Shown here one piece after another: positions 1 through 13,665 of a stretch of DNA of 64,000 nt. Where the stretch lies: positions 496,254-560,253 of the forward strand of contig VXBA01001882.1 of NCBI GenBank assembly GCA_013399895.1, written 5' to 3'. The first letter of the stretch is position 1; each line of letters begins with the position of its first letter. The notes under the pieces were generated by a model. That model was not told the DNA's origin. It searched no databases and saw only the letters and a list, made by a program, of their open reading frames with translations. The DNA is from Serilophus lunatus. Lineage: Eukaryota > Chordata > Aves > Passeriformes > Eurylaimidae. The position numbers and the translations under genes are program-made.

Positions 1-643
1 AAAAACATGCCCTTTTCTTAGGCAACTCCCCAGGTTCTCCTCAGGAAGCACCAAACTTGGCTCTTTGTAAGATGGGTTTTGGGGACTGTATAGGAGTAAT
101 TCCTTTACAGCTATTTTGCTTAAAAAAGCAGGCAACTGATTGTAATAATTCCACCAATTGTAATTACTCTGGATATTTTGATAAATATTTTAGCCGGGTA
201 TTTTAGGATGCTTCTGGAGGTCTTATGGTTAATATACTGGTAGGGAGTTCTGGAAGCCTGTACTGAGCATAGCAGTACAAAGTTTATACAACTCTTGTCT
301 CACTTAAGTCAGCTGTATTTTTGCCATTGATTTAACTGGAGCCAGATTATATTTCTTTTATATTCAGCATTAGGAAGTGTTCTTATTGCACCAGTAGGGT
401 AGTGCTGTCCTGCCTCTTTTTTCAGTTCACGGTTCAAAAATGGGGTAAGTCTTAAGAAGTCATGCATATTAAGCAGGCAGAATGGTTGATTTTAAATTAA
501 TTAAATCCATGCTATAGAGGCATTAAGTTGTATCAAATATATTCTTTTACAACAATCTTTCAACATTGGACCATAAAAAATGATTAAAAAGTTATCAAAA
601 AGTTGGTAGTTTGCAATGCTAGCTTTTTCCTACTGTCTTCCAG
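1..643 (+). other. SEMA3C: SEMA3C intron (partial)
   Basis: Intronic sequence before the first exon of the window. It ends in a pyrimidine-rich tract and AG at 642-643. I see no exon or repeat in it. Confidence 0.8.
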
Positions 644-788
644 CTCCATATTTAAAGGTTCAGCCGTGTGTGTGTATCATTTGTCTGACATCCAGACTGT
701 GTTCAATGGGCCATTTGCACACAAGGAGGGCCCAAACCACCAGCTGATTCCATATCAGGGCAGAATTCCATACCCACGACCTGGCACT
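644..788 (+). CDS. SEMA3C: SEMA3C coding exon, sema domain (about residues 329-377)
   Basis: A 145-bp exon. Its first base completes a split codon, and it then reads SIFKGSAVCVYHLSDIQTVF and on to PYPRPGT, nearly identical to human SEMA3C in the conserved FKGSAVC segment of the sema propeller. The acceptor is a pyrimidine tract plus CAG at 641-643. The donor is GTAAGT at 789. It ends in phase 0 and continues into the next exon, whose first codon is the Cys of CPGG. Confidence 0.95.
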
Positions 789-3700
789 GTAAGTACAAAG
801 ATGTTTATGCAGGCTTGCCAATTACTTGACTTTGTTTAATATATAAATAAATATTATTTACTCCAGGAGAAAGGATTGTATGTGGCTGTGGTAGTTCAGA
901 ACTATTTTATTTGCTTCTCAATTGTCATACAAATCATGTAGTATCTGGAAATCTTCTAGAAAGAATTAAAAGTCATATAGAATGTTCATCTCTCTGCTGA
1001 AAAGATGGTAGGAATTATTTCATTAGGTTACAGTCGTCTTGTTTACATGTGCATTTCCTTTTTGTGGGTATATTTGAGCAAAATGTGGTTAAATAAATAC
1101 GCATAAAAAGACAGCACTGTGAGCGTGTTCTACAGTCTGGATCCAAATGTCTTTGAGTCTGTCTTCAGTCTGTATGAGTTTTCCATAGTTCTCTAAAGTT
1201 TTGCAGCCCTACTCAGATACTTAGGAGATGCAGTAGGAGATTTAGAGGAGAACAAGGTTTCTGGGACTTGTCATTTGACAAAGTTTAATGCCCTATCAAG
1301 TACTGAATCTTAAAAGAGAGCCCTAGAAATAGATGTGCCAACATGTTTTCAGTCATAGAGGCCTTCCTTGTTAAGAATGCTTTTTGTATGCCTTGAAAAT
1401 TCATCAGGACTTTCTTTCATTGTATCCAGGTAGCAATAACCTTCCAATGAATTCTGTACGCAACTAGAGCTAGGTCTGTTTCCAAGTTATGCAAAAATAT
1501 CTCATGAAATTTTTTAAACAAAATTATTTTTTCTTCTTACATTTCAGCTTTATGATGTATCAAAATTGCTGTTAATGAGCTTTTTTTATTTATTTGTTTA
1601 TTTACTTATTCTCACGATTCTTAATTGAGATTTAGCAGAAGTATGACATCTAATATTTCCAGCTTTAATGAAGAATGTATGCGCTTTCTATAGAATCTTC
1701 CCTAAATCTGTATTTGCTAAATGATGTATGGTAGTGTGGATATGTGTTGACAGCTCTGAACTCTTACAATTTCTTAAGTATCAGAAGGAAATAAGTATGC
1801 AGAGAATCATAAATTATTTGTCAACAATGTAGTTATATTTTTCTTAGATTAAAATTTTGCTACTTTTCCATTTATCACAGAAATTGAATTTCATTTTAAT
1901 TTTGCAAGTCTCTGAAAAAATCTTTAACCATATCACTATTTCATTCTGATTCGTTTTTGTGCTGCAAGATCTTGTTCTTTCTCTCTCATGCATGGAATAG
2001 CTCAGAATATGGAAGAGCTCTCCCTGTTCACACAATTCTTCGTGACATTTTAGTGTGGTTATTACTGGCTATAAGAGTTAGGACTTTATGTTCTCAGATC
2101 TCTAGAATTACCTAATCAATACCTGACATTTCACTAAGGTCTAATAATAGCATTAGTCTTTTTTTGCAATTAATTCATACAGCTTTTATCTCATGAGTTC
2201 ACTGAGGCTTTAAACTTAAATTTCACCAAAAAAAAAAAAAGCCATTTAAACAGAAAGTTTCATACTCACATTTCAAGGTTTCTTGCTGCTCCAGAGTGTT
2301 CTGTTTGTATATTTCCTCAACCAATGCCATGTTTTTATTGATTCACCTCATGGAGGCTTATGAGGGCCTAAAGAAATCGGGCAGCACAATGGAAAGATAA
2401 AAAAAAAAAGAGATTTGGATTTAACATGGTGGCAGAAAGTATCTACATTTTTCAAGTATGCTGATGAGCTCTCAGTTTGAAAATAAATTCTAGATCATAG
2501 CTCACATAAAAATGAAGTCAAAAGTCATTCTTTTAGATGACCATTACTGGTTTTCTGATCCCTGTTTTTTCTGTGCTTCCTCGCAATTTAGCCACCATAC
2601 AGTATCTTAAAGGCTGTTTTCTAAGCTGGAACTTGTTTGGCTTTGATTTTATTTCACTGCTAAAAAGTTCCACTTCTTAAGTGTGTGCCACAAACTGTTT
2701 TTCACTTATGTCAAAGCATCTGTGAAAATCAGGAGATGGGGATTTTTTGCTGCTCAGAATTTGTGCTCAAAGAGTTAACTTGCTTACAGACTATGGGGCA
2801 TGATCTTTTTTTGTCTGGAATGTACTTTTTTTTTGCAACTTCTGGGATGCTGGACTAGACAGGGAAGCCTTTTTATATGACATGGAAAATCCTACTTTAC
2901 AGTTGCCTAAAGAGATATTCATACTAAACCTCTGGACAGAAATGAGCGTTCATCATGTCACAGTACATTGGATCAACAATGGAAAGGCTTTGGTGTAGTT
3001 TCAGTAGGATTAAATAAAGCAATGATCAGCTCTGCAGTGCTTGGCAGGCCTTCACTAAATACCAATGGTTTCTTCTTTCTCCACAAGTAAAACTTACTTA
3101 TGGAAAAAAAATACATAATTGGCAGCTTGCTACTAAATTCAGTGATATTTGAGGATAGTTTCCATTTTTCAGAGTTACAGAAATATCTTTTCTACCTACA
3201 GCATGTTGAGCAATATGCTGTAAATTGAAGAATTCTTCTGGTTTTTTCAGTAATCTAACTGTATGATGAGCAACTGTGAACATAAGATTGTGTACCCAAA
3301 TCCTGGAATGACACATTCAATCCCTCCAGGAAAGGGAGAGCTTATAGGGTTCTTCAGTAACATCTTTTTGTTTGTAATTGGTTTATACAGGCAATGGCAA
3401 AAATTAATTGATTAAAGATGTTTGTTAAGGCTTTGCTCAGAACATTGATATAATGTAAGTTTTTAGGGTCATACTGGGGTGAACCATAACACAGGCATTT
3501 TTGCAGGAAGTTACAGAAAAAGGTTTTACGATCTCCAAGTCAAGAATGGAACAATTGAAAGTATCAGAGAAAGTCTTTTAATTGAGCTATGTGAGACAGG
3601 AAAGTTTAATTTGAGCTGCTTGTGAAACAGGATCCCTCTCAAGAGGAACTGGGGTCTGGCAGAGCACTACCAAGTAGGATAGTCTTGCTAATGATGAACA

Positions 3701-5474
3701 CAATTATTTTTTCAGCATTTGTTGCTAATCTTAACAGATAGTTACCTACATTTTCTGGAAGACTGGATGGATATGCCAGAGAGGGAAGGAGCAAGCAAGA
3801 TAATAAGAATTCAATTTTCTGAGTAATCTTAGAGAGATAGCATGTAGTATCATTTCTAATGAAAGCCAAAAAAAGTCCTTTAAATGAGGACCCAAAAAAA
3901 TCAATTGTCTAGGGTGTCAGATGAGTAAAAATGACCCATATCTAAGCTGAGTTCTGGATCTTCTTCCTGGAGGTAACTGATGCCAGAGGAATTTCTTTTA
4001 AAGAAGCTGTTGTACTTTGCATAAATAATTAAATCCTAATTGCACCAGTATATGATTCTAAAGCCTGGGATTATGCTGAAGTCCCCTCTACTTGGTTCCT
4101 GGTATGCCCAATGAATAGTTTATTAGGTGAACAATATGGAACGGCTCTTAGCAGCAAGGGGAGAACAGGCACTCCTGCCTGGTGGTTAGAGGGATCCCCT
4201 GGGAGGTGAAGACCCAAATTCTAACATTTCATGTCATCAGGTGGGTTGGACACATGACTCATATATCCACAGAGAGTTTCCAAGTCTCTCAGAATATGAT
4301 TCATTTGATGTAATTTTACCCATCTAAAAGCAGGGCATTTAGTCTGAATTACTGACTATAGAGGAAATCTAAGAATAAATGCCTGACTTTAAGACAGTAG
4401 AAGTCAGGTGAGGTAAATCTCTCCCTAAGCTACTAACTATTTTGTGTCTGTGGTTTTGACCAGAAATTCCATCCTACATGTAAGACTGGCCCTCGTCAAA
4501 ATAAACAATTTTCCATCAAGTGCTTCTTATTGGACAAATCAACATTTTCCTATTGGAAAAATATTGCACTGAAACATTTCTGAATAGCTCCAGTACTCCA
4601 AGGAGATTTTTCACAGCTCGGAGATATGGTAGGGGGGAAAATGAAAGCTCAGGAGCAGCAATAAGAAGTGAAGTAATGGTAGCTGAAAAAAAATCGTGTA
4701 AACTAACATAGGTACATCCAGAACATTGTGCCAGTTACTGACATAGCTCTGATTTCTTCCCAGTCTTCTTTTAGTTTTAATCTCAGTAAATAGTTGAGTT
4801 TTCTAAGATTTTTTTTTCTTGTGAGGTCCAGAATGCCTCGGAGCTGATTTTACTCGGGTGGTTCTTCATTATACTTAAGAAAGCATCCAGAGTATTCATG
4901 GACTTCACTTATTTCTCATACAGAGGGGAAAGCATAGACAATCTTCTCTGATATATAAATGAGTTGTTACAGGACCTCTCATCAACTCCATATTATTACT
5001 TTTTCAAATAAAGATGAGTCACACACCCTTTCATCAGCTTCACATTACAATTAAGTATCAGATTTTATCTTTTGCCTTTGTACTAATTCTGTAACAAACC
5101 AGATGGTAAAGTTTGCTCTCTTCCCATACTAACCCCTTGGATTTTTTAAATTTTTGTTTTCAGTGGGCAGTTTGGAAGCACAAGGTATGCAAAAATATGT
5201 TGAGAAGTAATATATCATTGCAACCAAGTGGTGTTTTGAAAATGCAAAAATACATTTGTGTTTGCTTTGTCAGCATTGACGGGAGTTCAAAGTGTAGCTA
5301 TTCAACACTTCATTCCCCTTACTGGAGCGTGATAAGTTTTGGTCAGAGTCTGAAGTGCTCTTTAGTGAACTTCCTTTGTCAACTATCTGTCAATACTTGT
5401 AAATGACTTGGAGACGAAAACTCTCTGAAAGATGGTTAAGTAATGTTAGGCATTACAATGCATGTTTCTTACAG
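789..5474 (+). other. SEMA3C: SEMA3C intron, 4.7 kb
   Basis: AT-rich intron with simple T/A-rich tracts, for example a TTTA/TTTG-rich run near 1583-1612 and A-runs near 2228 and 2400. No recognisable transposable element or exon was found. Short ORFs here lack coding character. Confidence 0.7.
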
Positions 5475-5697
5475 TGTCCAGGAGGAGCTTTCACACCTAA
5501 TATGCGGACAACCAAAGAGTTTCCAGACGATGTTGTGACCTTTATTAGGAATCACCCTTTGATGTTTAATCCCATTTACCCAATACACAAGAAGCCATTA
5601 ATCATCCGGATAGGAGCTGACTACAAGTATACAAAGATTGCTGTGGATCGAGTAAATGCTGCTGATGGAAGATATCATGTCTTGTTTCTCGGAACAG
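5475..5697 (+). CDS. SEMA3C: SEMA3C coding exon, sema domain (about residues 378-452)
   Basis: A 223-bp exon starting in phase 0 with CPGGAFTPNMRTTKEF and continuing through IRNHPLMFN, KYTKIAVDRV and GRYHVLFLGT. It covers the late blades of the semaphorin beta-propeller. Relative to human SEMA3C only a few conservative changes appear, such as Y to F in the PLM segment and R to K and V to I nearby. The acceptor is ACAG at 5471-5474 and the donor GTAAGA at 5698. The last base is the first base of an Asp codon completed by the next exon. Confidence 0.95.
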
Positions 5698-6839
5698 GTA
5701 AGACAAACTTAGCAACATTTGTTTTCCTCCATTGCAATATAATTTGCAATCAACTCTGATTTATACAACTTACAGCTTTCAGAAATACTTGTTCAAACAT
5801 TTTCTATTTACAAAAATGTCTATAGAAATCTATAAATTATGTTCTTATTACTTTCTGTGCATTTTTATATTCACTGTAGACATCAGTTATGTGCAAGAGA
5901 TACAATGTATTACTATTAATTTTATTTGCAACAGAAATCAACACTAGTGTATATTTTATTGGGTCTTCTCTTGAATAGAATTTGTCTACAATAAATTTCA
6001 CATTAGAATTTGGTGCTGCCTAACATGAGAAAAAATAACCAAAATCTAGCTTGTTTTTTTTTAACTCACCATTGTTATTTAATTTATGCTGTGTAATCTA
6101 CTTCTTAAAAAAAGTGTCATTTGATCAAGACACTGTAAAGGCAGAAACAGCAATTCTATCAAAAAATGAGTAGTAATATGGAAGTACTTAGCAGTGAAAA
6201 AGAAACAAATGGTCAGAGTCCTAGCTGAAGTGGACACAGAATTTGATCCAAGTATTCTAAAATAATTTCTGTCTAATATACCCTACATTTTGTTTTTAGT
6301 TACATCTAATTTGAATCTGGTGTTAACGCTTCAGAAGTCTGCAGGGAACAGGTCAAGTGATTCTCATACTGATCAGTTTTGATTTTCTTAAATATTCAGA
6401 TACGAAGCACACCCTTTTGATTGAAGCAGACAAGCATAGTGGTACTCTGCCTAGACCCTAGGACTCATTCACATCTGAAACTCCCACTGGCTTAACAGGG
6501 CATTATAGGTTGATAGGCACAAAGACTAATCTTTTTTACTACAGATGGTTTCAAGTATAACAAAGGAAAAGAACTCCAGGAGAAATATGTCTCTGAACAT
6601 CAAAAACCAATCACAGAGAGTCTTGCATTGCTTTTATGGTTCACATATTATTAGGGTTCTGGTTGTTTTCTGCCAACAAACTTGCATGGGGCTGGGAATA
6701 ACCATCATGTTATAACAGATTTAGGAAGTGAGTGCTAAAATCTCTCAAGAATGTCAGCCTCTCTAGGGACAGAGCTAAAAGGAAGTCTCTTCGCTCTTCT
6801 TAGAAAAACCTCCCTGTCAAAATTGCAGGACGCCTGTAT

Positions 6840-7405
6840 GCCAAAGAAGGCCAACTGCATGCTGTGCTGTATGAGCAGAAGTATATTCAGCAAGCAGGTT
6901 GATGGCAGGAATTTTTTCCCTGTATTTGGCTCCTGTTGGGATTACTGTGTCCAGCTGTAGGCTCCCCAGTAAAATGAAAACATTGGCCTAGTGGAGCAAG
7001 ATCAGCTGAGGAACTGTAGCATGTGATGTATGAGAAGAGGCTGAGAGAATGGATTTATTCAGAGAAAGCTAAAGGGAGACCTTCATGCTGTTGACAACTA
7101 TCTAATGGATAATGCAACTACTTAAGAGGAAAAAGAAAATGAGGACTAAAGGTGCTTAGTATCAAGGTGAGAGGGATTACACACAAGTTGACATTGCAAT
7201 TAGATATAAAGGAGAAGGTTTTCACCATCAGCATGATCAAACATTCAAACAAGGATCCAGAGAGGTTATGAATTCTCCATCTTCAGAGACTCAAAGAATT
7301 CTAAATCCAACTGAGCAGCACTGAGCAGCCTAACTGGACATGCTTTGAGTGGGGGACTGTACCAGATATCTTTTAGAGGCCCCTTCCAGCCTAGGGTTTC
7401 TGCAG
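6840..7405 (+). mobile_element. CR1 LINE fragment, 3' end
   Basis: Follows the avian CR1 3' consensus in order: the AAAGAAGGCCAAC..GCAT segment at 6842, ATTACTGTGTCCAG at 6940, a GAAGAGGCTGAGAG segment at 7033, a GGGAGACCTTCATGCTG segment at 7075, a CCAGAGAGGTTATG segment at 7258, and a 3' end with CCCCTTCCAGCCTAGGGTTT near 7381. Old and degenerate. The ends are approximate. Confidence 0.8.
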
Positions 7406-7449
7406 TTTGGTGAAAGGAAAACAACTTTATTCATGTAAGGTTATGCAGG

Positions 7450-8350
7450 GAGAAAATGAGAAGGGCCAAAGCCCAACTAGCACTCCATCTGGCTGTTACT
7501 GTAAAAGACAATAAAAATGTTTCTATAAATACATCAGCAGAAAAAGCCGTGCTAAGGAGAATCTTCATCCTTTACTGGATACGGGAGGAAACAGTGACAA
7601 ATCGAAAGGCTGAGGTACTTAATGTGTACTACTTTGTCTCAGCCTTTAATAGCAAGACCAGTTGTTCTGCAGGTTCCCAGCTCCCCGACTTGGAAGACAG
7701 TGGCAAGGAGCAGAATGAAGTCCCCATAATCCTAGGAGAAATGATCAGTGACCTGCTACACCACAGAAGTCTGTGGGCTGGATGGGGTCCACTCAAAGAT
7801 ACTGAGGGAGATGGCAAAAGTGCTTTTCAAGCCACTTTCCATCATTTACCAGAAGTCCGGGTTAATTGGAGAGAACCCAGCCACCTGGAAGTTAGCAAAT
7901 GTGATCGCATCCACAAGAAGGGCTGTAAGGAGGATTTGGGGAAGTACAGGCTTGTCAGTCTGACATCAGGACCAGAGAAGGTTATGGAGCAGATAATCCT
8001 GAGAGGAATCACACAACATGTGCAGGACAATCAGGGGATCAGGCCCAGGCAACATGAGTTTGTGAAAGACAGATGCTGCTTGACCAACCTGATCTCCTTT
8101 TATGACAAAGAGACCCACTTAATGGATGAGGGAAAGGCTTTGAGTGTTGTCTACCTGGACTTTAGTAATGCCTTAGACACCATTTCCCACAGCAGCCTCC
8201 TAGAGAAAGTGGCTTCTTATGGTGTGGATTGGTTCACTGAGTATGAAACCGGTTGGATGGTGGTGAATGGAGTTACGTCCAGCTGGCAGCTGGTCAAAAT
8301 TGGTGCTCCATCAAGTCTTTTCCAACCAAAACAATTCTATGATTCTCTGT
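7450..8350 (+). mobile_element. CR1 LINE fragment with degenerate ORF2 (reverse transcriptase part), internally deleted
   Basis: Host non-LTR retrotransposon remnant. Translation shows CR1 ORF2 signatures spread over two frames: KAEVLN and SQLPDLED in one, GLDGVHSKILREMAKVL and KPLSIIYQ in another near 7,770-7,900, then PEKVMEQIIL and the palm motif VYLDFSNALDT back in the first frame near 8,140-8,190. At least two frameshifts are present. After about 8,250 the catalytic remainder is missing, and the sequence jumps to a CR1 3' end near 8,300-8,345 with TTCCAACC and ATTCTATGATTCT. The reading frame is interrupted, so this copy is inactive. Confidence 0.88.
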
Positions 8351-10487
8351 TCTTTTATCAAACCTTTACCAGGTCACCATCTGCTGTAGTGTGAATGCTT
8401 AGTATATAAGACATAGTCAGGGTAGAAGTTCTGGGTATTTAATTTCATAAAGAATTTCATCAGTTTTTGATCTGGGTATTTTTGGTTCAGAATTGATAAA
8501 TGAGTTTTAATGTATTCTTGAATATCTCTTTGATCCTACTTGAAGAATTTTTGGAAACTACTAAATTAATCTAATTAGGGCATGCAAGGTGGGTTCTTCC
8601 CCCTGCCCCCAACATATAAACACATTTTCTGTATAATTCAGCTAATCATGGAATGCAGCTACATTTCTGGACTTCAGGGTCATTTTTCTCCTTTCCCGCA
8701 GAAATAAAGAGCTTTTGTACAATACTGTAGAAATATCAGAAGTGTTAATAGGTATTTTACCTTGTTAGATAGATAGCTGTTTTCCTCTTGGTATATAACT
8801 CCACAAGAAAATTTGGTATAAGAGTTCATTTTCTATTAGTTTTCTTTCTTGAGTATCAATATAGCCAGAGTAATAGCTTGGTAGGCTAGTACAGATCTTT
8901 CAAATGAATATTTTATTAATTTGTTTTTTAATATATAGTGATACCACTGTTTTAAAAAACTCTATAAATATCTAATGTTATTTGGACAAAAATTCTACGA
9001 AAGATTAGTGTAAAAGGTCAAGACATGGGTTTCCAACACATAAAAATTATTAATGTAGCAGTGATAGTTAAAACTGGAAATGTAAAGCTGAAAAGCTGAA
9101 ATGTGCATAAAATAACAATATTCATAGTTAGCATTTTAATAATTCTTCAAGAGATAAATATAGGTAATTTCATTTGATACTTTGTCTCTTTTTAGGTGAT
9201 AAGTGTGGCCTCATATAGACACACATGAACCTTTAAAAAATGAACACACCTCAACTTGTTAACATTGCATTAATCCTCTTCCTGGTATCAGCACAGGACC
9301 AATTATGGATCAGATACATAAACTGCAGCTCCTTATAATTTATATTCATTGCTTTACCTTCTACATTATACTGGAGACAAGGATCATTTTCTGCTTTCTA
9401 GTTAGTTGGAGGGAAGGCATTATTCTTCCTGAGTAGAGGCAGGACATTAATAGCTTCCAAGGTCTTCCTTAGAAGAAATTGGTGCAATGTAAATTAGTGC
9501 ATATCTCAGCCTTTTCAAATAAAAGTGATCAAGTTTCAGCCACTGAGAAGAGAAACTTGTTCTCTTTATTCTCTGCTTTCTGAGAGACTCAGGAGGATTT
9601 GATAGAGATATTAAGTGTCAAAAGGAATGCAGAAGGGATTTGCTTCGGTGTCAGTTCATCCCAGCAAATGCAAAAAACACATTGTATAGGAGAATTTCAT
9701 GTGATAATTTCCTTGAGAGCCTGGAGCCCCAGAGCCGGACACAATGGGACTTGACACCTGGTGACAATTACACTCAGCTCAGATGATGAGTTACTGCTGC
9801 TGAACTGAGATGTTGCCAGCCGTGTCTGTCACTGTCAGTGACCTGTCTCATGCTTGAAATTGGAGTGTTTTATGTCTTGCCAGATGCAGAGCATACAAAA
9901 TGTTTAGCTTTTCCTCTCTTCCTCCTGTACAGCCTTAGTAATAAATCTGTTCCTGAATGCAAGTGAAGAATAACAGAAGTATAAAGCTCCAAGAACCCCA
10001 GTGGTTTTAATCATGTAGCTATGGCATGGGAGGGTATAGGAGCTCTGTAATTTTTTCACAGTAATGTGGACTAAGTGTATTGTTTCCTTTGGACCCTTAG
10101 ACAAAAGTGCTGAGCTCACAGGGGTTGGTCCATGCCCAGGGTTACTACGCTGATTTTCTCTCTCACTTGGCTACTTAGCACACAAAATAAATCCCAAGGA
10201 CAGACATTGTTCTCATGGCATTACACCTGCTTTTCAAATTATACCAATTTCCTGTTTTGCCCATGCTTTTCCAAATGAAGAGTCCCAAAGCACTTAAGAA
10301 AACTGGCTAATTTTGTCAGGTCCACCAAAAAGGATCTCTTCATCCCTCTTTGACATGAGCTGACTTGGAGTGAGGAGCAAATCTTTACTGATAGAGAGCA
10401 GTGCTACTAAAAAGAAAGGTGCTGTCTACCTCATCTTCCCAAACAGAAACCCAAGAGATCATTTTCTTGGAAAAAATGTAGTCACTC

Positions 10488-10495
10488 ATTTGCAT
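10488..10495 (+). promoter_or_regulatory. Octamer motif (POU-type) in possible conserved intronic block
   Basis: A perfect ATTTGCAT octamer within TCATTTGCATATTTA. Octamers occur by chance about once in 30 kb per strand pair, so the call is weak on its own. It lies in a repeat-free intronic stretch (about 9,650-11,450) discussed as a possible enhancer. Confidence 0.2.
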
Positions 10496-13400
10496 ATTTA
10501 ACAAGAGCAGCGCTGATGATATTTTTTCCCTATGCAATGAGTAATAACGTATTCAATTCAGGAATTTGAGATTGGAATTCAGTTACTATTATCCTGTTTC
10601 CATGATAGGCCCGGACTCAGTCCTGAAGTTTTTGAATTCACCCTAGAGTTGTAGTGTCATTTCTTTACTCATTTCAGTTATATCTAAAGAACCTGAGCTT
10701 TCAATATTTTCTGTTTATTCTTTGCTGGATTGTTTTCCATCTGAATTTTAAAACAGCAGTAAAACACCATGAAAACATTTTCCTGAGATTAATATTTATT
10801 TATTAAGCATGCCACCTACTGCTTGCGATACGAAAGCCTTTGGTCAAAGTGCACACAGGTTACACAGCTAAAAGATTATGCACGGGGATTTTATTGCTCT
10901 TGGTGTTATAAAAATATTTAAATGTCTGGGTCAAACTTGGGTACATTAAACAGCCATGGGCACCAATGGGATTTTTTTTTCGTCTCCTTGCTATCGAGAT
11001 AGGATATGTTTTTGTGGAAAGAGATCTGTTACTCTTATAAAAAGGCACTTCAGACTTCAATGTGGCTTATTCAGATGATTAATTGCGGCCACATGCGTCT
11101 GATGTGACATGAAGTTGATCGATGTTTCTTACTATGTTTTCCTCTCTGATGCAAAAGTTGTTTTCAAAGTCTCGATGCAGTAAGCGCCTCCAGAGCATAA
11201 GGTTGTAATACTCATTTTCATGGTGTTACAAAACTAACCTTGCTGACAATGGTAGCCTCCAGTAACGCAATAGCCAAAATCATATAATGATCTACAGATT
11301 CTAATGGAGAGAAATAATCTAGTCAGAAGAACAAGCTTGCCTCCTATAGTTTTCCTGGCTGCAGGTTTGTGACTGTGAGCTTGGGAAGATGATGTTGTTC
11401 AACAGTGGCACAACAGGCATCAGACACAGTTTTCTTCTTCCTCTTGGTCATAGTGCTTGAGTCATTCAAAACTCTTTGTTGTACTACTCAACCAGTGCTT
11501 TTTCACAGGCTTTTAAGAGGATGTGTAATTTAAGAAGGTATACCTCTACTTGCTTCATTTTCCCTGTTCAGGTTTTATGCAAACAAGCTCACACAATCTC
11601 AAAAAGTTTCACCAAGCTGGGGCTATATAAAAATTTTGACCTCAATTGTGAGCATTTGTATCTATTTGTTCTTTGATGCAACTTGAATTTTATGAAGTTT
11701 CATAGTGATACTGTGAGCTAGAAAAAAATTACACCCATTTGACAGATGAGTGAACTAAGCACAGAGTGATAGATTAGTGGTTGTGGTGGAGCTCTGATTT
11801 ACAGCAGACACCTAAGGACAGCCAAGGGCATGGGAACATGGCTGTCAGCCCTGCCTGCTAACCTGCCACCATCTCAGGTGCTCTGCTGAGCCTCAACATT
11901 TTCTCAAACAGACAGATTTTAAATGTTATGTAAACTTTTTGCTTTCTTTTTGCCTTTCAGTGTTTTTTGTTTGTATCAGGTTCAACTCAGATTAGAGATC
12001 AAAAATAATTAAGCTGACATTAGGCTGACAGGCACAACATGGAGAAAAGTTTTTAGAGGGTCTCCAGCAGTGTCAGACACATCAGGGATGGGGATTACTG
12101 CAGGAATCCTCTCAAAACTCATGTCAGGGTAGAAGTTGGTTTCCATTGCAGTCATTTTTTATGATGTGGAAAATTCACGGGTTTTATTTGTTGTTCAATT
12201 CGTGTGTGGGATATGGTTCAGGAGTAGATGGGTCCTGACTCTCTTTGAAGCTCACATTTCTGACAGCTGCAGTATTCACTTAGGATTGGCAAAACAAAAG
12301 CTAGTGAGAATTCAGAGAATGAGGCTTAAACTCAGACTTCAGATTCAGCCAACCTCTGTATTTTTCATTTCTGTCCATCAACCTTTGCCTTTTTCATTGC
12401 CCATGGTCAACCAGACCAGGAATTAGTGTAATCGGGCACAGTCTAACTGGTACTGACAAAGCATAGATGATTAATAGCAGCCCAGAATCATGTCTTGCAC
12501 TTCAAGTAATATTATTATAATTATTCTGGTTACTATTATTATTTGTCTCTTCTGCTTCTTTCTTTAAATCATTTATTGGACTGCCTTCCTTCTCCTTTTA
12601 TTTCCTACTCTGCATACTTCTATACCGTTTTTTTATCTGCACTTTCCTTCCTTGCTCTTCCCAGTTTCTTAGTCATCTCAGAGGGAATGTGATCTCAGTA
12701 TCATTGTCTTTCATGTCAAGCTGGAACACCTGCAGTCATTAAGCAGATTTGAAATGGAAAAACATTTTGTGTCTCTCTTGTCCTCTTGCTATCACTTTGA
12801 GGGAGATTCTTTTTTGTTTGTCTGGCTGCCCTCAACTCATAGACTGTTGAGCTGATGTGAGGCTGCAAACAGCTCCCAGTGAAAAGTCAGAGAAGTGGTG
12901 AGCATAAATCTGCCTCTTCACTTCTAGTCTATGTGAAATCATATGATGTAGAACTGTTTTCAAGTGAATTTCTGTAAGGAACAACTTAATTTTTATGATT
13001 TTTACAGAATTAGCTTATAATTTCATACACTGATCTAAACTTCAAAAAATTTGACTTGTTTGATGATCACTTCTGCTGGATTTACAGTAGAAAATGTTAT
13101 CTATTGTGAAATACACTGGAAACAACTCAGGCACTGCTACTTTGCATGCATTTCCTGCAGTGCAGTGTGTTGCATCCTTTCCAACCTTCCCTTTGACCTA
13201 AGGAATTTAGTTCACTGCCTTGCCATTAACGGGAATAAGCAAATAATATTTTCAACAGAACTCAAATATACCATAAGTTTTCTGGCATGAACATGTGTAA
13301 GTGACTTGATACGTCAGCTACAAATTTGTGTTTATAGTGGAGACAGCAGTACTACTGAGAGAGAAATAAGTGAGGTTTGGACACACATATTTGCTTTTCA

Positions 13401-13665
13401 TTTATTAAGGAAGAGGCTGAGCAATGGGATAAAAACTCCCATTGTTTTTAGAAGCAATGGGAGGACTATAGCATATAAGCCATGTATTATTGGAAGTATT
13501 TTTTTTCTGTTTATATGTATATGTACAGACTATTGGAATCCCTTGCTTTAAGTAATTTTATTTAAATAATCATTTTCTACTGCCTACTCAATTATTTATT
13601 TTAAGTGTTGTATTAAGTCTGCTTTAAAACAATGGAACATTCCTTTCTGCAAGGATTTGTCCCTC

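Noticed and set aside
7629..8394. Protein-coding gene from the 312-codon ORF at 7,456-8,394
   Set aside because: The translation is CR1 ORF2 reverse transcriptase with frameshifts and a truncated end, a dead retrotransposon.
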